Positions 46,001-49,590 of a stretch of DNA of 64,000 bases are shown piece after piece (the first letter of the stretch is position 1; each line of letters starts with the position of its first letter). The translations under genes and the position numbers were made by a program. The notes under the pieces were generated by a model. The model searched no databases. It was not told where the DNA came from and saw only the letters and a list, made by a program, of their open reading frames with translations. Source of the stretch: Echinarachnius parma (lineage: Eukaryota; Echinodermata; Echinoidea; Clypeasteroida; Echinarachniidae); contig JBAMJV010009369.1 of NCBI GenBank assembly GCA_037951105.1, forward strand, positions 1-64,000, in the 5' to 3' direction.

Positions 46001-46290
46001 GTCAAGGGGTTAATTAATTATCACTCCCTTCTTATCTCCCAAACAGGGGAACGATGCGTTACTTCAAAGAGGAAATAGACTTGGACGGAGAGTTCCGAGT
46101 GACGAACGCCTGTCAGCTGGAGGACCTGGACGTGCTTGCACGCGAGACCGACGACAACTTTGTCAATCCTTACTTTGGTGTCCCGCCGACCGTCCTTGAG
46201 ACAAGAGAGACTGCCATTCTGGGCAATGGCAACAAGAATAGCCCGGTCAGTGTAGATCTGGAGGTGGACACTAGCATCAGCCATGCATGA
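19844..46290 (+). CDS. Multi-LTD type I transmembrane receptor-like protein (whole gene, 20 coding exons)
   Basis: Span of the assembled gene; exons are listed separately. The joined CDS is 7,062 nt and encodes about 2,353 residues. In order: a hydrophobic signal sequence (23-41), eleven LTD-like modules beginning near residues 42, 238, 440, 617, 815, 1004, 1170, 1348, 1540, 1740 and 1936, a SEA-like domain (about 2113-2237), one transmembrane helix (2241-2263) and an acidic cytoplasmic tail. Each LTD starts with (V/I)(V/I)I(N/S)E(V/I/L), then (F/Y)(I/V)E(L/I)(Y/F)DGG, and ends G(Y/F)(F/Y)(L/V)IG; a (V/I)DA(V/L)V(Y/F) strand and an SxSRC...P(T/S)Px3NxC Cys pair follow. LTDs are known from lamins and bacterial secreted proteins; a surface adhesion or receptor role is inference. 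I do not recognise a named orthologue. Confidence 0.85.
22375..22750 (+). CDS. LTD receptor exon 2: end of module 4, first half of LTD5
   Basis: Acceptor ATCTAG, donor GTATCT, phase 1 to phase 2. It carries DLALLHKLLPN, the Cys motif SISRCYCC...INVDC (a CYCC cluster, richer than other modules) and LTD5 beginning LLRISEVKYDSSDRSG with FLEIYDGGLGG. Confidence 0.85.
22884..25245. mobile_element. TIR DNA element in intron 2, itself carrying a nested hAT element
   Basis: Ends CAATGCTCAAAATTAAC and GCTAATTTCGAGCATTG are inverted repeats, flanked by CCTAAAT (22877-22883 and 25246-25252). Subterminal GGCCCGA/TCGGGCC blocks (CTGGTGGCCCGGTCGGGCC; TGGCCCAATCGGGCCACC) are also inverted. Without the nested insertion it is about 1.04 kb. 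A partial copy is at 31491-32118. Confidence 0.75.
23435..24753. mobile_element. hAT-type element nested in the intron 2 TIR element
   Basis: A 1,319-bp element starting TAAGGCTGAGTCGGTTCGGT and ending ACCGACATGACTCAGCCTTA, with an exact 8-bp duplication AAAAAAAT (23427-23434, 24754-24761). Subterminal ACCGGT/CGGGACCCGGTT repeats are mirrored at both ends. No intact transposase. Its interior shares blocks with the element at 26280-27557, in inverted orientation. Confidence 0.8.
25354..25516 (+). CDS. LTD receptor exon 3: second half of LTD5
   Basis: Encodes RYLRFNLSGHQTNSEGYFVI, the C-terminal strands of LTD5, then a Ser/Val-rich linker. The acceptor is CTGTACAG at 25353: only this site keeps the phase-2 frame. 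The alternative CAG at 25297 puts the LTD strands out of frame and meets a stop. Phase 0 donor GTATGT. Confidence 0.8.
26119..26272 (+). CDS. LTD receptor exon 4: module 5 linker
   Basis: Acceptor ATCTTAG, phase 0. Encodes SDAGNVQLSSETLNKVIDTV, matching the (V/I)DAVVY position of other modules (here VIDTVTFG), then LLGSLDIGLSLVTINDPVMN. The donor is GTAATT; the last exon base and the donor are part of the 8-bp duplication made by the adjacent hAT insertion. Confidence 0.8.
26280..27557. mobile_element. hAT-type element inserted at the exon 4 splice donor
   Basis: A 1,278-bp element with ends TAATGCTGTTA / TAACAGCATTA and an exact 8-bp duplication GGTAATTA (26272-26279, 27558-27565). Subterminal CGGATCGGATCGGATC-type repeats occur at both ends. 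The interior is related to 23435-24753 (shared GCTGAACAG, CCCAAAACAATGAAAA, ATCGATAAATTTCCAA blocks in opposite orientation). The first duplication copy contains the exon 4 end and donor. Confidence 0.85.
27566..28617. other. Intron 4 sequence, no gene seen
   Basis: Contains a short block near 27600-27880 with dispersed-repeat character (TCGTATTTGTATAGTGCC, GGCTGGGGTCCAGCC) that I cannot classify. No exon needed by the reading frame. Confidence 0.4.
28618..29032. mobile_element. TTAA MITE family B, copy 1
   Basis: A 415-bp element, ends AGGGGACCACCAGG / GGGTGGTGGTACCCT, flanked by TTAA (28614-28617, 29033-29036). Shares blocks such as GATATCA, AATTCATAAACAA and ACAAGTT/AACTTGTT with copies at 58938-59326 and 59884-60277. 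Confidence 0.78.
29589..29803 (+). CDS. LTD receptor exon 5: Cys motif of module 5 and start of LTD6
   Basis: Acceptor ACCACAG, phase 1 in, phase 0 out. Contains VDSIQRCYSPKPKEQLAF, NSC, and LTD6 starting VVINELNPDSPIIDLGEYVE. The donor GTATGC lies in the first unit of a 46-50 bp tandem repeat made of the exon tail and donor. Confidence 0.85.
29776..29950 (+). repeat. Tandem copies of exon 5 3' end with its splice donor
   Basis: The exon 5 tail plus donor, (A)ATCAACAATATCACTTTG|GTATGCTTTAT, is repeated: second copy with donor at 29850, third at 29900, and a decayed fourth near 29935. Periods are 46-50 bp. Read-through to the second or third donor introduces a stop or a frameshift, so only the first keeps the protein intact. 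Confidence 0.8.
30105..30857 (+). mobile_element. Helitron-like non-autonomous element, copy 1 (intron 5)
   Basis: The 3' end has a hairpin TTCGACAGCAGTCGAA (30831-30846), 7 nt, then CTAG (30854-30857) before T, the Helitron 3' layout. The 5' part begins near CCTCCTCCAATGAAGTGGCC. The interior is tandem blocks of about 120-150 bp, each with CTCAAGAAC, CAAACTTGG and a run of AGGTCA half-sites. No Rep/helicase coding. 5' border approximate. Confidence 0.7.
30858..31490. other. Intron 5 sequence, no gene seen
   Basis: Short open frames here lack splice sites or domain similarity. Confidence 0.4.
31491..32118 (+). mobile_element. Partial copy of the CAATGCTCGAAATTAAC TIR element
   Basis: Begins CAATGCTCGAAATTAAC and follows 22884-23360 and 24820-25085 closely, lacking the nested hAT element and the right terminus; it breaks off in a poly(A)/(TA)n run at 32116-32145. 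This copy shows the pre-insertion state of the nested site. Confidence 0.75.
32265..32336 (-). tRNA. tRNA-like gene, anticodon UCC (Gly), array unit A
   Basis: A 72-nt cloverleaf on the minus strand: acceptor GTCCCCG/CGGAGAC (one mismatch), D-arm GCCTAGTGGTTAAGGC, anticodon arm TCGGC-GTTCCAA-GCCGG with TCC at 34-36, variable loop AGAC, T-arm CCAGGTTCGAGTCCTGG. TTTTT follows within 4 nt, a Pol III terminator. The C discriminator and mismatched acceptor are unusual for tRNA-Gly, so it may be a tRNA-derived repeat, but folding and terminator are intact. Confidence 0.65.
32664..32717 (-). pseudogene. tRNA-like gene of array unit B, 3' portion, split by insertion
   Basis: Same sequence as unit A from the 3' end to the D-loop (with one G-to-T change in the acceptor), then broken at TTAA 32714-32717 by the 1,294-bp insertion. 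The remaining 5' portion is at 34012-34034. Confidence 0.8.
32718..34011. mobile_element. 1,294-bp TTAA-flanked insertion in the tRNA array
   Basis: The flanks are TTAA at 32714-32717 and 34012-34015, and removing it restores an exact 399-bp unit. TTAA duplication suggests a piggyBac-type event, but the ends (AGTGATTATTC and ...ACCAGCAGT) are only weakly inverted. The interior is unusually GC-rich (33180-33400) and ends with promoter-like sites at 33753-33821. No recognised protein. Confidence 0.7.
33753..33821. promoter_or_regulatory. Promoter-like cluster: TATA, NRF1-type and CRE sites
   Basis: TATATAAA at 33753-33760, a perfect palindromic NRF1-type site GCGCATGCGC at 33772-33781 and a perfect CRE TGACGTCA at 33814-33821, all within 70 bp of a GC-rich island. 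Sites are exact matches; promoter function and direction are inference. Confidence 0.4.
34012..34034 (-). pseudogene. tRNA-like gene of array unit B, 5' portion
   Basis: The 5' D-arm and acceptor sequence matching unit A, separated from its 3' part (32664-32717) by the TTAA insertion. Confidence 0.75.
34361..34432 (-). tRNA. tRNA-like gene, anticodon UCC (Gly), array unit C
   Basis: Identical over 72 nt to the unit A copy, with the same downstream TTTTT terminator and flanks. Confidence 0.65.
34589..34682. repeat. Inverted fragment of the tRNA array unit
   Basis: The reverse complement of the unit segment from the tRNA 3' end (GTCCTGGCGGAGACC) through AAGCTACGCCTACTATTATT, joined head-on to truncated unit C. 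It shows the array end was rearranged. Confidence 0.8.
34963..35437 (+). CDS. LTD receptor exon 6: rest of LTD6 and start of LTD7
   Basis: Phase 0 in (acceptor CTGACAG), phase 1 out (GTAAGT). Encodes SLTLNGYRTDSNGLLLIG, RDGPDSVAIFRG, YMIDKVEYD, the Cys motif TSISRC...ALNLC and LTD7 TILINEVSLVTGEQFVEIW. The junction with exon 5 is slightly shorter than in other LTDs, so a few residues could differ in the real transcript. GC-rich relative to flanks. Confidence 0.85.
35898..36038 (+). CDS. LTD receptor exon 7: LTD7 core strands
   Basis: Encodes DGIVLVLFGDGDQSYSTFTL and GHHTNQAGYFVIGESG. Acceptor ATGACAG, donor GTAAGA, phase 1 at both ends. Confidence 0.85.
36369..36544 (+). CDS. LTD receptor exon 8: LTD7 tail
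   Basis: Encodes GFIRPNYGAVALFRISG and LLDAVVYSDWTNGSATG, the alanine-leucine and DAVVY strands that close each LTD. Phase 1 in, phase 0 out (GTAAGT). Confidence 0.85.
36948..37305 (+). CDS. LTD receptor exon 9: Cys motif of module 7 and LTD8
   Basis: Encodes SLSRCFSTDTLLMSPF...LNDC, then LTD8 DVVINEINVDIPGMDTTEYI, ELYDGGRGNVSLDF, DGYRTDSRGYFLIGSHLFG. Phase 0 in, phase 1 out. Confidence 0.88.
37730..37921 (+). CDS. LTD receptor exon 10: LTD8 tail
   Basis: Encodes RGFLQNGPDAVALYRAHVG and SLIDALVYAINDKKDW, ending NKLVP and a split Gly codon. Acceptor ATTAAG, donor GTACGA. Decayed copies of this exon's 3' end lie in the next intron. Confidence 0.85.
38030..38285 (+). pseudogene. Two decayed copies of exon 10 3' end and donor in intron 10
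   Basis: Copy 1 at 38048-38090 (GGTCTGGAGAATGGTCAATG ... GTGCCAGGTATATGG) and copy 2 at 38212-38282 (GTGTATTCCATCAATAACAC ... AGAATGGTCAGTGAGC ... GTGCCAGGTACGAGG) match exon 10 GTGTATGCCATCAACGAC ... GGATGGTCAATAAGCTGGTG CCAG|GTACGAGG. Both retain GT donors but have lost the frame. Confidence 0.75.
38333..38625. mobile_element. MITE with long inverted repeats (intron 10)
   Basis: GGGGGGTGATTCACAAAGAT...AAGTTGAACTTAACACTAAG...TTGGACTTATAAAG pairs with CTTTTTAAGTCCAACTTAGA...GTTAAGTTCAACTTATGATC...GGTGAAACACCCCCC. Arms are about 60 bp; the ends read TGATTCACAAAG / CTTGGTGAAACA, a layout shared with several small foldback repeats nearby. Confidence 0.7.
38685..38843 (+). CDS. LTD receptor exon 11: Cys motif of module 8
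   Basis: Encodes GYFTIKEDRAHLARDESLSR, then C..., ending PTPGRQNNC and TASVDFDSG. The only donor that keeps the frame is GCAAGT at 38844, a GC-AG intron. Phase 1 at both ends. Confidence 0.82.
39393..39564 (+). CDS. LTD receptor exon 12: start of LTD9
   Basis: Encodes AVIISELNVIDDPFNPVGQY, VEIYDHGVGHTLLNDLLLVF and FDGSNDRSYFEVDLSNRV. Donor GTGAGT at 39565 (phase 2) is preferred over the overlapping GTGTGA two bases earlier, which would give a stop after the junction. Confidence 0.85.
39565..40384. repeat. Intron 12; contains a foldback repeat at about 39925-40025
   Basis: GATCAATCGCAAAGTTGCG...ATCGCAAGTCAGAAAATGCG pairs with TGCATATTTTCTGACTTGCG ATCC. A related arrangement (GTTGCGAGTCAGAA / TCTGACTTGCAGTTAAT) is at 51405-51475. 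A C run of about 16 is at 40220. No exon here. Confidence 0.5.
40385..40782 (+). CDS. LTD receptor exon 13: rest of LTD9 and Ser/Gly-rich linker
   Basis: Encodes THADGYYLIGTGDVSPRPDL, IQGGSDAVVLYRVPSNSG and DIQDAVVYGSS, then an atypical insert rich in Gly and Ser (about residues 1670-1700, GGDRSIGGGGSRGALSASRC) before the second half of the Cys motif. Phase 2 in, phase 1 out. Confidence 0.85.
41159..41366 (+). CDS. LTD receptor exon 14: start of LTD10
   Basis: Encodes GTQNNC (second Cys of module 9), PVIINELNLENQAVGSREFI, ELFDGGQGSTPLDSLIVVLF and QGHRTD. Acceptor CGGTAG, donor GTAAGT, phase 1 to phase 2. Two decayed copies of its 3' end follow in the intron. Confidence 0.87.
41465..41705 (+). 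pseudogene. Two decayed copies of exon 14 3' end in intron 14
   Basis: Copy 1 (from about 41467) has GACAGCCTGATTGTGGTGC, then GGGTCACTGAACTGATTTAG|TAAGTAGAAACTAAATC. Copy 2 (41610-41705) has TCTGATTGCGGTGCTGTTTG CAGG...GTACAAGACTATTCCAAT...GGGTCATTGAACTGAT. Both match exon 14 and its donor flank; internal deletions and stops rule out use as LTD10 exons. Intron sequence GTCAAAGGTCAT is duplicated with them. Confidence 0.8.
42062..42294 (+). CDS. LTD receptor exon 15: rest of LTD10
   Basis: Encodes ENGFFLIGTSQSSTYLDI, LRNGANAVALYRGDHRDY and LGLVDALVFGTVDHRS, ending NELLPG. Acceptor CTCCAG, donor GTGAGA, phase 2 to phase 1. Confidence 0.87.
42553..42662. repeat. Small foldback repeat in intron 15
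   Basis: GGTGTTCCACAAAGCACTAC ... TTAGTGAAACGCCC with inner CAATCAATTTCAGCATTGAT / AATCAATGTT similarity. Its TTCCACAAAG/GTGAAAC ends resemble the MITE at 38333-38625. Confidence 0.45.
42715..43315 (+). CDS. LTD receptor exon 16: Cys motif of module 10 and the whole of LTD11
   Basis: The acceptor CCATCAG at 42714 keeps frame; the nearer GACAG meets a stop. Encodes DAGLSRCESQRPLQSTAF, PNLC, then LTD11 LVVINEVNPFDVATGGKEFI, SLDDHVIVIVMENTN, DPGGFFLIGAATVSP and NRIVDAVVYSNAAQAS. This LTD is intronless. Phase 1 in, phase 2 out. Confidence 0.87.
43316..43857. other. Intron 16, nothing recognised
   Basis: AT-rich intron sequence without repeat or exon structure that I can support. Confidence 0.5.
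43858..44126 (+). CDS. LTD receptor exon 17: last Cys motif and start of SEA-like domain
   Basis: Encodes VLPGDETISRCSCCELRS, PTPGSENACPG (end of module 11, Cys 2112), then KIQLRLLDMVYGVYRGNSDR and AIRDVIVDGVKKECACRF. The strand-helix pattern after residue 2113 fits the first half of a SEA domain. Acceptor CATCAG, donor GTACAT. Confidence 0.83.
44127..44734. other. Intron 17 with low-complexity tracts
   Basis: Contains (TTGA)n near 44140-44200 and a T run followed by a G run at 44520-44555. Confidence 0.6.
44735..44947 (+). CDS. LTD receptor exon 18: second half of SEA-like domain
   Basis: Encodes ERLLNGSVIYQAVLLALSP, TQASRLWDAYTSFVGRTKSV and DGTCVADCSSKAEY. GSVIY at residues 2173-2177 sits where SEA domains carry the GSVVV autoproteolysis motif, in a beta strand just before the second helix. 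Phase 1 at both ends. Confidence 0.82.
45205..45310 (+). CDS. LTD receptor exon 19: transmembrane helix
   Basis: Encodes GPAMIVGVTVAVVLVIGFAA, AILFYF, then the basic stop-transfer KRKRPISFK. A single helix followed by positive charges means type I orientation with the LTDs outside. Donor GTAAGT, phase 2. Confidence 0.88.
45311..46046. other. Intron 19, nothing recognised
   Basis: No repeat or exon-like structure supported. Confidence 0.5.
46047..46290 (+). CDS. LTD receptor exon 20: cytoplasmic tail and stop
   Basis: Encodes the C-terminal 81 residues: MRYFKEEIDLDGEFRVTNAC, then DDNFVNPYFGVPP and a final DLEVDTSISHA, TGA at 46288-46290. The tail is acidic. NPYF resembles NPxY/NPxF sorting or adaptor-binding motifs; that role is inference. 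Partial copies of this exon's end follow in the 3' UTR. Confidence 0.85.
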
Positions 46291-46969
46291 AACATTCCAG
46301 GTTAAAATGTGCCATTTTGTAGCCGTTTTCGGAATGAAGATACACACAAATATATGTGTGCGTTTTGCTACGCTAGCATCAGTTATGCATGAAAATATTT
46401 CTCAATGTGAAACATTCCTGATGGAAATATGCTGTTCTATAGCCATTTTCTAAAATGAAATTGTTTTTCTGACAATCCCTTCTTTGGAGTCCTGCCCATA
46501 ATGCTGACCGTCCTCAACACAACAGACACTGCTGTTCTGGACAATGGTAACAAGAATGGCCCGGTCAGTGTAGATCTGGAGGTGGACCCTAGCATCAGTT
46601 ATGCGTGAGAGGAGGTCTCGCTTTGAAGCATTCCTGCAGGAAATATGCTGTTTTGTACCCATTTGGGGGGAATTAAGGCGCACAAACCTCTGTGTGAACT
46701 GCTACAAAATGACCACAAAATGACTCCAAAATGCTATCAGAAAAACTACAGAACAGTAAGTAAGTTTTGTCTGATATGTATAAACACATTCTTTCAATAG
46801 AAGATGAAAATATTATATATGTACATGTATCACGAAAGCGGAATTATAGATCTTGCTTAGATTGCAAAAATTAATTTTTGCTTTTGTAGCAGAAAATGTT
46901 GCACCTTAGAATTTGAAACTAGTATCATGTATTGTTCTTTGCTAGAGATAGGGGACACTTTATATAAAC
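46291..46969 (+). other. LTD receptor 3' UTR region
   Basis: Follows the stop at 46290 and includes the duplicated exon 20 fragments. No AATAAA is present before 47328, so the polyadenylation point is not defined by sequence alone. Confidence 0.4.
46369..46625 (+). pseudogene. Partial tandem copies of terminal exon 20 in the 3' UTR
   Basis: A long copy (46470-46610) encodes DNPFFGVLP, then DTAVLDNGNKNGPVSVDLEV and DPSISYA with TGA, closely matching the real tail (DNFVNPYFGVPP, GNGNKNSPVSVDLEVDTSIS). A shorter copy of the stop region lies at 46369-46435 (GCTAGCATCAGTTATGCATG). No acceptor precedes the long copy at the original exon border, so it is probably untranslated. Confidence 0.82.
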
Positions 46970-47434
46970 CCCTCACAAAAAGTTACACAATTCAAGTTCG
47001 AGCGTTGATATCTATTTTGTTATGAAATGCTCCTACTTGAATTTGATATAATTGATAACCCCATTTATTCCCCTTTACATCGATGCCTCATTTGTAATGA
47101 TTATGTAATTATGGAATGGCAGTAGACCTGAATATGGAGCCGTGTCAAAAGCAAAATGTACAACGTTATTGTCAATGTGAATTCTTCATTTCTTTGGAGA
47201 TTAACGTGTGTTTTGAATGGTCACACTATAACAATGCATTTTGCAACATTTCAATCTTGGCTTGGCACCATATTTAGGTGTAATGCACATTCCATAATAA
47301 CCATTACAATAAGGATATCAATGTAAAGAGGAATAAACAGGCCTTTCAATGATACCAAATTCATGTAAGATATTGCAGGGACAAGAGAGTTATTAACGTT
47401 CAAACTTGAATTGTGGAACTTTTTGTGACGAGTT
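46970..47434. mobile_element. TIR MITE with long arms
   Basis: The left arm CTCACAAAAAGTTACACAAT TCAAGTTCGAGCGTT... pairs with the right ...AACGTTCAAACTTGAATTGT GGAACTTTTTGTGACGAG. Inner TTATTCCCCTTTACATCGAT / ATCAATGTAAAGAGGAATAA also pair. Arms are about 125 bp. Confidence 0.78.
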
Positions 47435-48072
47435 TAGATACTAGAAGAAGTTCTGCTTCAAAATGTGCACGATAGCATAAACCCTGACTTTCATCAGTAA
47501 AGCATTTCTGCCCGTGGAAGGAAAATGATTCTGACCTTGAATCAGAAAATTGTTATTTTCTACATTTTAAAATAGTTCTGCCCAGAAATAGTTACTAGCT
47601 AGTATCAAATATGATTGAGAATAGATGTGCCTTAGAATTTGATGACATCTAGGTATGAGTTTTGCAGGGAAATAGTTGTGTCTTAGAGGTGGCCATTGGT
47701 CCTTTCATGAAAGTTGATGTTATATTGCAGTGCCTGTAGACTGTAGTGGTACACATTTTGAATTTCACTTTCAAAACAATTGACCACAATGGTTTGATAC
47801 TTATATTACACATGTCAATTTCAGAGAAGATTTTCTCTATTGTATTTGAAAAATTGTGTTTACCTTGATATATATCTAGGGAGAATTCACAGAAAGAATG
47901 AGTGCTAAATGTACATACTAAAAGTGATGTGGAGTTTAATACAAAGGTAATCCTTTGTGATCTAACTATATCATAATGTTGAGAAACTGTTTTCTTTTTT
48001 TAAACATTATACTGTACAAAGACAAAGAAGTTATGTAAATTAGTGAAATATTTTGACGATGACTATACATAT
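47435..48072. other. Intergenic, no gene seen
   Basis: AT-rich; no exon or repeat boundary supported. Confidence 0.5.
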
Positions 48073-49001
48073 GTCTTACTTTTTATGCCTCCGCCAACGA
48101 AGTGGCCGGAGGCATTATGTTTTCGGGTTGTCCGTCCGTCCGTCCGTCCGTACGTACGTCCCGTTTTCGTTCTCGCGATATCTCAAGAACCAGTTGACGG
48201 ATCAATTTCAAACTTGGTATGAGTGTACATATTGGGGTGACAATGATCTGATTAGATTTTAGGGGTCATGAGGTCAAAGGTCAAGGTCACAGGACTCAAT
48301 ATATATACAAAAATGCCTCGTTCTCGCGATATCTCAAGAACTGGTTGACGGATTAAATTCAAACTTGGTGTTAGTGTAGATATTGGGGTGGCAATGATCT
48401 GATTAGATTTTGGGGTTCATGAGGTCAAAGGTCAAGGTCACAGTACTCAATGTATGTGTAAAAAAGCCTCGTTCTTGCGATATCTCAAGAACCGTTTGAC
48501 AGATCAATTTCAAACTTGGTATGAGTGTACATATCGGGGTGCCACTGATCTGATTTGATTTGGGGGGTCATGCGGTCAAAGGTCATGGTCACAGGACTCA
48601 ATATGTATGCGAAAATGGCTTGTAATGGCAAAACTTCAAGAACTGAATGTCAGATTTCAATCAAACTCGGTACCTGAATGTATCATAAAGAGTCAACGTA
48701 GCCATAAAATGTTGGGGTCATGAGATTGAGGTCAAGGTCACGGGACTCATTATGCATGCAAAAAAGCTTGTAATGCCAAAATCTCAAGAACTAAATGTCA
48801 GATTTCAATCAAACTTGGTACCTGAATGTTTGTTAGGGAGCCATCAAAGATTAGGGTCATATGGTCAAGGTCACAGGACTCAAAATATATGAAAAATATT
48901 TTTAAAAATTAAATCAGTGCATGTTAATTTGGGCTTGATATTAAAATCACGTGATAGCGGAGGCATAATTTTCGATTGCGCGCAATCGAAGATCCATCTA
49001 G
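48073..49001 (+). mobile_element. Helitron-like non-autonomous element, copy 2
   Basis: The 3' hairpin TTCGATTGCGCGCAATCGAA (48971-48990) is a perfect palindrome, followed by 7 nt and CTAG (48998-49001) before T. The likely 5' end is TCTTACTTTTTATGCCTCCG, followed by GAAGTGGCCGGAGGCATTATG and (GTCC)n. Five internal blocks of about 150 bp carry CTCAAGAAC, CAAACTTGGT and AGGTCA runs. Confidence 0.75.
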
Positions 49002-49200
49002 TTAAAAGTTACTTCCATGCAACATAAACCCAGATGAAAAAGAGGGTGTTATTATATGAAGTGTGAATGATCGATTTGTGTATTTGTGAAGTGAATGATT
49101 TATAAAGTTTTACATCGACGGATTGTAAGTAAGATCAATAGCTTCACCAGAAGAGATATGCGGAAATGTCCTTTGTTCAGGGGAATGAAGGAATGAACTT

Positions 49201-49390
49201 GGATGGATGGATGGATGGATGGATGGATGGATGGATGGATGGATGGATGGATGGATGGATGGATGGATGGATGGATGGATGGATGGATGGATGGATGGAT
49301 GGATGGATGGATGGATGGATGGATGGATGGATGGATGGATGGATGGATGGATGGATGGATGGATGGATGGATGGATGGATGGATGGATGG
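49201..49390. repeat. (GGAT)n microsatellite, about 47 perfect copies
   Basis: 190 bp of uninterrupted GGAT, followed to about 49590 by degenerate GGATGGAT / GATGAATATATGAGT units. The frames of repeated Trp-Met-Asp-Gly and Ile-His-Pro-Ser are translation artefacts. Confidence 0.95.
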
Positions 49391-49590
49391 AATGATGGAG
49401 AGGGGGATGGATGGAGGAATTAATACATGAGTGGATGGATGGATGGAAGGATGAATATATGAGTGGATGGATGGATGGAAGGATGAATATATGAGTGGAT
49501 GGAGGGAATGATGGATGGATGTATGGATTGAAGGATGGATGGGATGAATCGAGGAATGGAGGGATGAATACATGAGTGGATGGATGATCA

